Shown here in pieces: positions 1-7,263 of a DNA stretch of 14,306 nt. The stretch comes from Pseudomonadaceae bacterium (GTDB lineage: Bacteria; Pseudomonadota; Alphaproteobacteria; UBA2136; UBA6156). Each line of letters starts with the position of its first letter. Positions within the stretch are counted from its first letter, which is position 1. Made by a program: the position numbers and the translations under genes. The DNA lies in the NCBI GenBank assembly GCA_947464215.1, contig CANHVX010000013.1, forward strand, positions 1-14,306, in the 5' to 3' direction. The notes beneath the pieces were generated by a model, which saw only the letters and a list, made by a program, of their open reading frames with translations, had not been told where the DNA came from and made no database searches.

Positions 1-293
1 AGTGTGGCTGGGGGCAGCGGGTGGGCCTCGTAGCCGATATAGGTGACAGGCGTGCCCGCAGGCGCCTGCGCGGCCGCCGCCAGCACCAACGCTGCGCTAA
101 CACCCGTGCCAAACCCCAATTCCGCCACCGTGCACGGCCCGCCCTGCGCCAAACGCATGGGCAGGCCCGCGCCCTCGATAAACACACCCTGTTTTTCAGA
201 TGGGCCGCCCAGCCAGTAGACATCGGCATAGGCGGCATGAAACGGACGGGCGCTGACAGGGGGGTTTGGTGGGGGGTTGGATGCGGTGGACAT
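1..293 (-). CDS. mnmD: MnmD-type tRNA (mnm5s2U34) methyltransferase, N-terminal part (runs off left edge)
   Basis: Reading the minus strand from the ATG at 293-291 gives an open frame of about 97 codons that reaches the window edge without a stop. The protein has the start of the MnmC methyltransferase (MnmD/DUF752) domain: a DVYWLGG segment where E. coli MnmC has DDVYFS, then VFIEGAGLPMR, then ELGFGTG (the SAM-binding motif I, ELGFGTGLNF in E. coli), and YIGYEAHPLP (E. coli has FISFEKFPL). By family knowledge this domain uses SAM to methylate 5-aminomethyl-2-thiouridine at the wobble position of certain tRNAs. E. coli fuses it to an FAD-dependent oxidase (MnmC1); whether that domain is present lies outside the window. 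The first 16 residues are proline-rich. No Shine-Dalgarno sequence precedes the start; a TATAAT lies 5 nt upstream, so the transcript may be leaderless. The gene is divergent from the signalling genes. Confidence 0.82.
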   Translation of the reverse strand, partial: MSTASNPPPNPPVSARPFHAAYADVYWLGGPSEKQGVFIEGAGLPMRLAQGGPCTVAELGFGTGVSAALVLAAAAQAPAGTPVTYIGYEAHPLPPAT

Positions 294-298
294 GGCGG

Positions 299-304
299 AT
301 TATA
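299..304 (-). promoter_or_regulatory. TATAAT -10-like box immediately upstream of the mnmD start
   Basis: The minus strand reads TATAAT, then CCGCC, then the ATG of the mnmD-like gene. A transcript starting about 7 nt after this box would begin at or next to the start codon, giving a leaderless mRNA. No good -35 box is visible 16-18 nt further upstream, so the call rests on the perfect -10 match and the lack of a ribosome-binding site. Confidence 0.35.
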
Positions 305-321
305 GGCTTTTTTTAGCCTAT
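302..321. repeat. Perfect 7-bp inverted repeat with a T6/A6 loop in the divergent intergenic region
   Basis: ATAGGCT at 302-308 and AGCCTAT at 315-321 are exact inverted repeats around six T residues (309-314). The element lies in the 113-bp gap between two divergent genes and overlaps the minus-strand TATAAT. It could be an operator or a small DNA or RNA hairpin. It is not placed to terminate either neighbour, since both genes start here. Confidence 0.4.
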
Positions 322-406
322 TTGCCCTTGTTGTGCAATGCGGCAAAAGCTAACAGTCAGCCCGCTGTTTGGGGCCCCTTGCATAGGACCTAGCTGGAAA
401 CCAACC

Positions 407-1405
407 ATGGTGACCCGAACCGCCCCACCTGCGCCTGCCGCGACAGCTGCCGCCCGGGGAACAGTGAACACCCCCCTCACCGGCCTATTTGACCCCTACC
501 TGAATGACCGCGGCGGCGCCTGGGCCAGCACCAAAGCCCCCCGCAACGCCTTCCGCTGCCACTGGGCATGCGACCATGCCGACGAAGACATTGCCGCCCT
601 GCCTATCCAGTTTTCGGCCCGCCAGGACGATTGGCACGCCCTGTGGCTGGCCCTGCCCCCCGCCGATATGGCCCTCTGGCGCACCCCCCAACGCCAACCC
701 ATTGGCACCGCCATGCTGGAAGCCTTTGCCGACCGCGTGGTCTCGGTAACCGTGTTTGTGCCCCATCATGGCGCTTTGCTGGTGCTTATCCAGCTGCGCC
801 CCCACGTGGACGTGGCCCCCCTGGCCCGCGAGCTTGGCCGCGTGCTGGACAACACCACCGGCATGCCCGTGCTTATCCAGCATGTGAGCAACAGCGGCCC
901 CTTTGCCGAACGTTGCGCCACCTACGCCAACCGCCCCACCACGCCCCTGATTGTTGCCCCCAAGCTGAACCTGGATGAACGCACCACCTTCCGACTCACC
1001 GACACCCAGCGCGCCATGCGCAACCAGCGCGACCAAGCGCAGATTCTGCTGGTGGAAGACGACCCCAGCACCCTGATGCTGCTGACCGCCCTGATTGACA
1101 AGCAATGGGGCTGCGGCAACGCCAGCGACGCCGCCCAAGCCGTGGATGAATACCGGCGCATGGTGCCAGACATTGTGTTTTTGGATATCGGCCTGCCCGA
1201 CATGAACGGTTTGGAGTTGCTAAAACGCCTGCTGGCCGGCGACCCGGATGCCCATGTGGTGATGCTCACCGCCAACGCCACCAACGCCAACGTGCAAACC
1301 GCCCTGCGCAGTGGCGCCAAAGGGTTTCTGGCCAAGCCCTTTACGCGCGAACGCCTGCACACGGCGATTGGCGCCGCCCTCCACACGACAAAACCGACCC
1401 CCTAA
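407..1405 (+). CDS. Response regulator with unidentified N-terminal region and C-terminal receiver domain
   Basis: The last ~120 residues form a complete CheY-like receiver: LLVEDD (acidic pair, near residue 216), phospho-acceptor Asp260 in FLDIGLPD, MLTAN (switch Thr) and Lys310 in LAKPF. The first ~210 residues match no domain I recognise; hydrophobic strands such as VTVFVPHHGALLVLIQL suggest a folded alpha/beta domain. No DNA-binding, GGDEF or EAL output is visible, and placing the receiver at the C terminus is the reverse of the usual order. I prefer the ATG at 407 because GGA lies 8 nt upstream. The upstream in-frame ATG at 338 has no ribosome-binding site, and GTG 464 is a further option. 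The gene ends 16 nt before the hybrid kinase, so the two are almost certainly one operon, and this protein is the likely final phospho-acceptor. Inferred promoter elements (TTGTTG at 328, TAACAG at 351) are weak. Confidence 0.85.
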   Translation: MVTRTAPPAPAATAAARGTVNTPLTGLFDPYLNDRGGAWASTKAPRNAFRCHWACDHADEDIAALPIQFSARQDDWHALWLALPPADMALWRTPQRQPIGTAMLEAFADRVVSVTVFVPHHGALLVLIQLRPHVDVAPLARELGRVLDNTTGMPVLIQHVSNSGPFAERCATYANRPTTPLIVAPKLNLDERTTFRLTDTQRAMRNQRDQAQILLVEDDPSTLMLLTALIDKQWGCGNASDAAQAVDEYRRMVPDIVFLDIGLPDMNGLELLKRLLAGDPDAHVVMLTANATNANVQTALRSGAKGFLAKPFTRERLHTAIGAALHTTKPTP

Positions 1406-1421
1406 CCCAAGGACATAGAGC

Positions 1422-3671
1422 ATGGACACCCGCCAACTGATAACCCAAGACCACGCGTTGCAAACCCGTTTGTGGCTAGCCATGGCCGTTACGCTGCTGA
1501 CCGTGCTGGTGCTGGTGGGCTATAAACCCTTTGATAGCCACTTCCCCAACCTCAGCACCTTCATCCACATTCTTGGTGCTGTGATGCTGGTGGTGCTGAG
1601 CCTGGTGTGGCTTGATTTTGCCCGCCGCCTGCACATCTGGCACGCCCAATGGCTGACCGACCGCGCCAAAGCCGACGAAGCCAGCAGCGCCAAAAGCGAC
1701 TTCCTGGCCAACATGAGCCATGAAATACGCACGCCGTTGAACGGAATTATTGGGATGCTAGGCCTGCTGGCCCAACTGCCCCTGACCCCCAAACAACAGG
1801 AATACGTTTCTACCGTGCGCAAAAGCAGCGAACAGCTGATGCTGGTGATTAACGACGTGCTCGACATCGCCAAAATTGAAGCCAACCAACTGAGCCTTGA
1901 ACCTATCCCCTTTGACCTGACCGAGGCCACCCGCGACGTGGTGGAAACCTTCTTGATGCCCGCCCACGCCAAAAACCTGGAGCTGCTGCTGCGCGTAGCG
2001 CCCGCACTGGAAAACCGCGTGATTGGTGACCCCGGCCGCTACCGCCAAATTCTGACCAACCTGATTGGCAACGCCCTCAAATTCACGAAAGAAGGTTATG
2101 TGTATGTGCAGGTTGACCCGCTGCCTACCCGCATCGGCAGCCTGGGCTTCACCATCTCGGTCACCGACACCGGGATTGGTATCCCCGCCGCCAAGCGTGC
2201 GCTGATTTTTGAACGCTTCCGCCAAGCCGACACCTCGACCACCCGCCAATTTGGCGGCACCGGGCTGGGCCTTGCCATCACCCGCGAGCTGATTAGCCTG
2301 ATGAACGGCACCTTGACCCTCGACAGCGTGGAAGGCCTGGGTTCCACCTTTACCATGGAACTGACCTTCCCCGCCGACACCTCGGCCAAACCGACCTACC
2401 ACCCCCTGCCCAGCCCCGCCCTGCTGCGCGGCCTTTCCGCGCTGGTGGTAGATGACAGCCGCGTGAACCGCCAGATTATCCGCGAAGCCCTGAGCAGCGC
2501 CGGCATTGCCGTGCACGAAGCCGCCGACGGGGCTGAAGCCCTCGCCTCGGCACGTGCCGAGACCTATGACCTGATGCTGGTGGACAACCGGCTCCCTGAC
2601 ACCGACGCCGCCAGCCTTGGCCAAGCCCTTGCCCCCCTGAGCAAGGCCCTGCGCATTGTGCACACCAGCCTTGGCCAGCGCGGCGATGTGGACCGTTTTG
2701 CCTCGCTTGGATTTGCCGGGTATTTGCTAAAACCCTACACCCCGGAAGACATCACCCAGTTGCTGGCCGTGGCCGTGGCCCGTGTGGCCACCCCCGCCGA
2801 CTTCCCTCTTGGCATACTGACCCGGCCTATTGTTGACGCGCTCCGCCAACACGGCAAGGTGGCCGTTGACACCGCCACCCCACGCACCCACGCGCCGCAA
2901 GGCACCTACGGCCACGTGCTGGTGGTGGAAGATGATGCCGTAAACCAACAGGTTTTGAGCGCCATTTTAGCCAAGCTTGGCGCCAACGTAACCGTGGCCG
3001 AACACGGCCGTGCCGCCCTGGCCCGTGTGGAAGCCGGCGACACCTATGACCTGGTGCTGATGGACATGAACATGCCCGAAATGAACGGGCCCGACGCCAC
3101 CAAAGCCATACGCGCCCATGAACAAACCACCGGCCGTGAGCCCATGCCCATTGTGGCCCTGACCGCCAACGCCATGCGCGAACACCGCGATGTGTGCTTA
3201 GATGCCGGGATGGATGACTACCTCACCAAGCCCGTGACCGTGGAAAAGCTGCAAACCCTGCTTGACCGCCGCGTGGGCCGCCGCACCGCCGACGTGGAAA
3301 GTGTGGTGGAAGACCTGCCCCCCGCCCCCTTTGCCGACGGCACCATGCCCAGCGTGCTCAACTTTGCCGCCCTGGACAGCCTGACCGGTGGTGACGCCGA
3401 CGCCCAGCGCAAATTGTTTAGCCTGTTCTTCCCCAACGCCGACGCCAGCCTGGCAACCCTGGAAGATGCCGAACTGGGCAGCGACACCTGGAAAAAAGCC
3501 GCCCACAAACTGAAAGGCAGCGCCGCCACCCTCCAGGCTGAAGAGCTTTCCGCCGCCTGCGCCCTGGCCGAACAGGCCGACTTTGACAGCGACAAAGAAG
3601 TGCTGCTGGCCGGCATACAGGCCGCCTATGCCGCCGTGCGCGAGGCGTGTGTGGAGCGGGGGGTGGTGTAA
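1422..3671 (+). CDS. Membrane-bound hybrid sensor histidine kinase (HisKA-HATPase-REC-REC-HPt)
   Basis: This 749-residue protein is an unorthodox kinase of BarA-like layout. Two membrane helices (about 17-33 and 44-64) are joined by a loop of only about 10 residues, so there is no sizeable periplasmic sensor domain. HisKA carries the autophosphorylated His100 in ANMSHEIRTPLNG. The ATPase domain shows the N box (Asn217 in NLIGNALKF), G1 (DTGIGIP, Asp249) and G2 (FGGTGLGLA, 277-285). Receiver 1 has VVDD, Asp388 and Lys437; receiver 2 has VVEDD, Asp548, LTAN and Lys603. A C-terminal HPt domain has His695 in AHKLKGSAA. All expected phosphotransfer residues are present. The start is supported by AAGGA at 1409-1413, 8 nt upstream. 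The signal is unknown. The final phosphate acceptor is probably the receiver protein encoded just upstream. A hairpin follows the stop codon. Confidence 0.95.
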   Translation: MDTRQLITQDHALQTRLWLAMAVTLLTVLVLVGYKPFDSHFPNLSTFIHILGAVMLVVLSLVWLDFARRLHIWHAQWLTDRAKADEASSAKSDFLANMSHEIRTPLNGIIGMLGLLAQLPLTPKQQEYVSTVRKSSEQLMLVINDVLDIAKIEANQLSLEPIPFDLTEATRDVVETFLMPAHAKNLELLLRVAPALENRVIGDPGRYRQILTNLIGNALKFTKEGYVYVQVDPLPTRIGSLGFTISVTDTGIGIPAAKRALIFERFRQADTSTTRQFGGTGLGLAITRELISLMNGTLTLDSVEGLGSTFTMELTFPADTSAKPTYHPLPSPALLRGLSALVVDDSRVNRQIIREALSSAGIAVHEAADGAEALASARAETYDLMLVDNRLPDTDAASLGQALAPLSKALRIVHTSLGQRGDVDRFASLGFAGYLLKPYTPEDITQLLAVAVARVATPADFPLGILTRPIVDALRQHGKVAVDTATPRTHAPQGTYGHVLVVEDDAVNQQVLSAILAKLGANVTVAEHGRAALARVEAGDTYDLVLMDMNMPEMNGPDATKAIRAHEQTTGREPMPIVALTANAMREHRDVCLDAGMDDYLTKPVTVEKLQTLLDRRVGRRTADVESVVEDLPPAPFADGTMPSVLNFAALDSLTGGDADAQRKLFSLFFPNADASLATLEDAELGSDTWKKAAHKLKGSAATLQAEELSAACALAEQADFDSDKEVLLAGIQAAYAAVREACVERGVV

Positions 3672-3692
3672 CCACGTTCATATATAACGTGG
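3672..3692. terminator. 7-bp hairpin between the convergent kinase gene and tRNA-Arg (possible bidirectional terminator)
   Basis: CCACGTT (3672-3678) and AACGTGG (3686-3692) are exact inverted repeats around a 7-nt AT-rich loop, CATATAT. The hairpin begins right after the kinase stop codon and ends 4 bases before the encoded CCA end of the minus-strand tRNA. It is placed to end both transcripts. Neither strand has a following T run, so it is not a classical intrinsic terminator and may instead protect 3' ends or guide processing. Confidence 0.4.
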
Positions 3693-3696
3693 GGAT

Positions 3697-3771
3697 TGGC
3701 GCCCCCGCCCGGAATCGAACCGGGATTTAGAGCTTAGGAGGCTCTCGTCCTATCCATTGAACGACGGCGGC
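3697..3771 (-). tRNA. tRNA-Arg (anticodon CCU), CCA encoded
   Basis: The minus strand folds as a full cloverleaf of 75 nt including the encoded CCA. The D stem is GTTC/GGAC with loop AATGGATA, which contains the A20 typical of arginine tRNAs. The anticodon stem is AGAGC/GCTCT with loop CTCCTAA, giving anticodon CCU, which reads AGG. There is a short 4-nt variable region, and a T stem CCCGG/CCGGG with loop TTCGATT. Position 8 is T, the discriminator is G, and CCA follows. The acceptor stem is GCCGCCG/CGGGGGC and contains one G-G mismatch at position 4:69 (plus-strand bases 3768 and 3704), which is unusual. The gene is convergent with the kinase and divergent from the nuclease gene. Confidence 0.95.
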
Positions 3772-3779
3772 GTGCCCCA

Positions 3780-3809
3780 CCTATGGCAGTGGGACGGGGT
3801 GCTGGTCAA
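3780..3809 (-). promoter_or_regulatory. Probable promoter of tRNA-Arg(CCU)
   Basis: The minus strand reads TTGACC (plus-strand 3804-3809; five of six match the -35 consensus), an 18-nt spacer, then CATAGG (3780-3785; three of six match the -10 consensus), ending 8 nt before the mature tRNA 5' end. Position and the good -35 support it; the -10 is weak. It lies within the 66-nt gap shared with the divergent nuclease gene. Confidence 0.45.
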
Positions 3810-3837
3810 GTGCCCGCACGTTTGCTAGGGTGCCGCC

Positions 3838-4659
3838 ATGCGCACCCTGATAAACACCCCCTTTCTGCTTGGTGTGATGGTGGCAGGAACCCTGTGCGCC
3901 GTTTCGCCACTCGCTTGGGCGACATCTGTGGATGTTTTGAAGCCCTACGCCACCTTCCGTGCCACCGTAACCCAGGTGGTGGACGGCGACACCGTGCGCC
4001 TGAACACCGGCCATACCGTGCGGCTGCTGGACATAAATACCCCCGAGCGCGCCCACGACGGGCGCGCGGCCCAGGCGTTTAGCTCGGCCGCCACCGACGG
4101 CCTGCGCGCCATGGTGCTGAACCAACCCGTTGCCGTGCAGCTAGGGCCCCGCGTGTATGACCCCTATGACCGCGTGCTGGGGCACCTGTTTTTAGACCGC
4201 GCCACCCCCAACCGCTGGATTAACGGCGGGCTAGTACGCGCCGGGCTAGCCCACGTTTACACCTTCCCCGACAACCGCCTCTATGGCCCCGACCTGCTGG
4301 CGCTGGAAGACGCTGCGCGCGCCGCCAAGGCGGGCATCTGGGCCCTGCCCCGCTGGCACATACGCGCGGCCGACAAGTGCTGTGCCGCTGACGATATCGG
4401 GCGCTTCCACGTGGTGGAAGGGCGTGTGCGCGGCCTGGCCGTGGTGCGCGACACCACCTACCTGAACTTCGGCCCCGATTGGCGCAGCGATTTTTCCGTT
4501 GCCATCCCCCGCAAGCAGGACAAGCTGTTCCGCAAAGCCGGCATAAAAAACTACAACGCCTGGCTGGGCCGCACCCTGCGCGTGCGCGGCGTGACGGCGC
4601 CGATTAACGGCGTGCTTATCCGCGTGACGCACCCCGAACAGATACACGTTCTGGATTAG
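3838..4659 (+). CDS. Secreted thermonuclease-like (SNase family) protein
   Basis: This 273-residue protein begins with a signal peptide (MRT, hydrophobic stretch to about residue 25, likely cleavage after AWA), so it should act in the periplasm or outside the cell. The staphylococcal nuclease fold follows. VVDGDTVRL (Asp51 matches SNase Asp21), VRLLDINTPE (Arg62, Thr68 and Glu70 match SNase Arg35, Thr41 and Glu43) and DPYDRVLGHLF (Arg112 matches Arg87) preserve most of the active site. SNase Asp40, a calcium ligand, is replaced by Asn67. After GLVRAGLAHVY the protein extends about 90 residues beyond the core, from GRFHVVEGRVRG to the end, possibly a second beta-rich domain. An adjacent Cys pair lies near residues 181-182. 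AGGG at 3827-3830, 7 nt upstream, supports the start. The gene is 3 nt from mutS, suggesting co-transcription. DNA or RNA cleavage is inferred from the family. Confidence 0.88.
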   Translation: MRTLINTPFLLGVMVAGTLCAVSPLAWATSVDVLKPYATFRATVTQVVDGDTVRLNTGHTVRLLDINTPERAHDGRAAQAFSSAATDGLRAMVLNQPVAVQLGPRVYDPYDRVLGHLFLDRATPNRWINGGLVRAGLAHVYTFPDNRLYGPDLLALEDAARAAKAGIWALPRWHIRAADKCCAADDIGRFHVVEGRVRGLAVVRDTTYLNFGPDWRSDFSVAIPRKQDKLFRKAGIKNYNAWLGRTLRVRGVTAPINGVLIRVTHPEQIHVLD

Positions 4660-4662
4660 CCG

Positions 4663-7254
4663 ATGGCCGTGGCCGACAGCCCCGTGATGCGCCAATATGC
4701 GGCCCTGAAAGCCGCCCACCCGGATGCGCTGCTGATGTTCCGCATGGGCGATTTTTATGAGCTGTTTGGCGATGATGCTCTGGCCGCCAGTGCGACGTTG
4801 CAGATTACGCTCACCCGCCGCCGCACCGCGCAAGACGGTGACGCGGGCATACCCATGTGTGGCGTGCCCTACCATGCCGCCGAGGGCTATATTGGCAAGC
4901 TGTTGCAAGCCGGATTTACCGTGGCGCTGACCGAGCAAACCGAAACCCCCGCCCAAGCCAAGGCCCGCGGCGGCAAAACTTTGGTTAGCCGCGATGTGGT
5001 GCGGATTTATACGCCCGGCACCCTGACCGAAGACGCCTACCTAGACCCCACCCAACCCCGCCTGCTGGTGGCCCTGGTGGCCGACCCCCACGCCCCCGCC
5101 CGCGGCGTGCTGGCCACCCTGGACCTGGCCGCCGGCGAAGTAACCCTGCGCGGCGTGGCGCTGGCCCATATCGGCCATACACTGGCCGGTTTGCCGGTGA
5201 GTGAAGCGGTGGTGGATGCGGGTGTTGACGCTGCTGTGCTGCCGCATATCCCGCGCCGCGCCGTGCGCGTGCAGCCCCAGCTGTTTGTGATGGCCACCGC
5301 CCGCAACGCCATTGGGCGCGCCTACCAGACCGTTGCCCCCGAAGGTTTGGGCCTGCGCGAAGACGCCGACGTTTTGGCCCTGGGCGCCCTGCTGGGGTAT
5401 GCCGAATTGACGCAAATGGGCAAGCTGCCCGCCTTGCGCGCGCCGCTGTGGCACACGGCCAACCGCTATCTGTTCATGGATGCCTCGACCCGCAAAAACC
5501 TGGAGCTGACCGACAGCCTGGCGGGGGGCCGTGCCGACAGCCTGCTGGGCGTGATGGACCACACCGCCACCGCCGCCGGCGCCCGCCTGCTGGCCCGCTG
5601 GGTGAGCGAGCCCCTGGCCGATGTGGAGGCTATCGGCGCCCGCCATGACGCCGTGGGCACCCTGGTGCACGACACCCCCCGCCGCGCCACCCTGCGCGCA
5701 TGCCTGAAAGACACCGGTGATATCGCCCGCGCCGTAAGCCGCCTGCTGCTGGGCCGGGGCGGCCCCCGCGACCTGGCCCTGGTACGCCAGACCGGCGCCA
5801 CCTTGCCCGCCCTTCAGGCCGCGTTGCCCGCTACGGCGGGGCTGTTGGCCCACACCCGGGCGGGTTTGGAGGGGCTGGAGAGCCTCACCGCCACGTTGCA
5901 GCGCATGCTGGGCGATGACCCTCTCCCGGCGTTGGTGCGCGAGGGGGGATTCATGCGCGACGGTGTTGACCCCGAGCTTGACCGCGCCCGCACGCTGATG
6001 ACCCGCGGCCAAGACCTTCTTGCCGAGCTAGAGACCCGCGAAACCCGCGACGGCTTGAGCCCCAAAGTGCGCTATAACTCGGTTTGGGGCTACTACTTTG
6101 ACATAAGCAACGCGCAGCTGGAGCGCGCCACACCGCCCGCCCACTGGGTGCACCGCCAAACCACCACCACCGGGCAGCGGTTTTCTTCCGCCGAGCTGAT
6201 GGCGCTGGAGCGCGACTTGGGCCACGCCGGGCAGGCCGCGCAAAGCCGCGAAGAACAGCTGCTGCGCGACATGGTGGACCACGTGCGCCACCATGCCACC
6301 CCCCTGCTGGCTGCCAGCGAAGCCCTGGCCACCCTGGATGTTTTAACCACGCTGGCCGAAGTGGCCGCCCGCAACGGCTGGGTGCGCCCCACCGTGGACA
6401 CCAGCTTCGCGCTGGAAATTGACGACGGCAAGCACCCGGTGGTGGCCGCCCGAGTCGCCGACTTTGTGCCCAACAGCTGCCACCTGAGTGATGGCAAGCT
6501 GTGGCTGCTAACAGGGCCCAACATGGCGGGGAAAAGCACCTTCCTGCGGCAAAACGTGCTGCTGGTGGTGCTGGCGCAAATGGGCAGTTTTGTGCCTGCG
6601 GTGCGCATGCATCTGGGTGTGGCGGATGCGATTTTCTCGCGCATTGGCGCCGCTGACAACCTTGCCGCCGGGCAAAGCACCTTCATGGTGGAAATGGTGG
6701 AAACCGCCGCCATTTTAAACCGCGCCACCGCCCGCAGCGTGGTGATTTTGGATGAGCTGGGGCGCGGGACTTCCACCTATGACGGCCTGGCCATTGCCTG
6801 GGCCTGCGTGGAAGACCTGGCCACCCGCGTGCGCAGCCGCACCCTGTTTGCCACCCACTACCACGAGCTGACCCAACTGGAGAGCACCCTTGACCCCGTG
6901 AGCTGCCACCATGTGGCGGTGAAAGAATGGAAGGGGGACATCGTGTTCCTGCACCGCGTGATGCCCGGCGCCGCCGCCGGCAGCTACGGTGTGCACGTAG
7001 CCAAGCTGGCCGGTTTGCCCACGCCGGTGCTGGCCCGCGCGCAAGCCCTGCTGGACGGCTTTGCCAGTGTGGCCAAACAACGCAGCCCCAAAGGTGGCCT
7101 GAATGTGACAGACCTGGGGCTGTTTGCCGCACCGGTGGCCGCGCCGCAGGTGGCCCTTCACCCCCTTGAAGCCCGCGTGCGCGGCACCGATGTGGACAGC
7201 CTCAGCGCCCGCGACGCGCTAGCCCTGCTTTATGAACTGCGCGGCATGGTGTAG
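4663..7254 (+). CDS. mutS: DNA mismatch repair protein MutS
   Basis: This 863-residue protein is full length (E. coli MutS has 853). The mismatch-recognition domain starts almost at once: Phe31-Tyr32-Glu33 in RMGDFYELF match the Phe36-X-Glu38 pair that stacks on and contacts the mispair. GVPYHAAEGYI follows, as is usual. Connector, lever and clamp regions fill the middle. The ATPase has Walker A GPNMAGKST (618-626), FMVEMVE, Walker B VVILDELGRGTSTYDG (Asp697, Glu698) and the FATHYHEL switch (His732). The C terminus ends in DALALLYELRG, as in alphaproteobacterial MutS. It binds mismatches in new DNA as a dimer and recruits MutL, using ATP. The ATG is 3 nt after the nuclease stop, with only a weak GGA upstream that lies inside the nuclease gene, so translational coupling is likely. 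No truncation or missing key residue is seen. Confidence 0.98.
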   Translation: MAVADSPVMRQYAALKAAHPDALLMFRMGDFYELFGDDALAASATLQITLTRRRTAQDGDAGIPMCGVPYHAAEGYIGKLLQAGFTVALTEQTETPAQAKARGGKTLVSRDVVRIYTPGTLTEDAYLDPTQPRLLVALVADPHAPARGVLATLDLAAGEVTLRGVALAHIGHTLAGLPVSEAVVDAGVDAAVLPHIPRRAVRVQPQLFVMATARNAIGRAYQTVAPEGLGLREDADVLALGALLGYAELTQMGKLPALRAPLWHTANRYLFMDASTRKNLELTDSLAGGRADSLLGVMDHTATAAGARLLARWVSEPLADVEAIGARHDAVGTLVHDTPRRATLRACLKDTGDIARAVSRLLLGRGGPRDLALVRQTGATLPALQAALPATAGLLAHTRAGLEGLESLTATLQRMLGDDPLPALVREGGFMRDGVDPELDRARTLMTRGQDLLAELETRETRDGLSPKVRYNSVWGYYFDISNAQLERATPPAHWVHRQTTTTGQRFSSAELMALERDLGHAGQAAQSREEQLLRDMVDHVRHHATPLLAASEALATLDVLTTLAEVAARNGWVRPTVDTSFALEIDDGKHPVVAARVADFVPNSCHLSDGKLWLLTGPNMAGKSTFLRQNVLLVVLAQMGSFVPAVRMHLGVADAIFSRIGAADNLAAGQSTFMVEMVETAAILNRATARSVVILDELGRGTSTYDGLAIAWACVEDLATRVRSRTLFATHYHELTQLESTLDPVSCHHVAVKEWKGDIVFLHRVMPGAAAGSYGVHVAKLAGLPTPVLARAQALLDGFASVAKQRSPKGGLNVTDLGLFAAPVAAPQVALHPLEARVRGTDVDSLSARDALALLYELRGMV

Positions 7255-7263
7255 GCTACGCGC

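Noticed and set aside
21..305. 94-codon plus-strand frame at the left edge
   Set aside because: The minus strand here encodes an MnmD domain with the ELGFGTG motif; the plus-strand frame is Arg-rich noise.
371..378. GGGGCCCC palindrome upstream of the response regulator
   Set aside because: An 8-bp GC palindrome is unremarkable in GC-rich DNA and has no supporting context.
338..406. Upstream ATG (338) as the start of the response regulator
   Set aside because: No ribosome-binding site and no conserved sequence in the added 23 residues; the ATG at 407 has a GGA at suitable spacing.
485..1138. Long minus-strand open frame opposite the response regulator
   Set aside because: It is Gly/His/Gln/Val-rich, as expected from the antisense of a GC-rich gene, and has no domain. 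The plus-strand receiver protein is certain.
1758..2663. 301-codon minus-strand frame opposite the hybrid kinase
   Set aside because: Antisense shadow with low-complexity Gly/His/Gln composition; the plus strand encodes clear HisKA, ATPase and receiver motifs.
5041..6012. 323-codon minus-strand frame opposite mutS
   Set aside because: Antisense shadow; mutS is unambiguous over this stretch.
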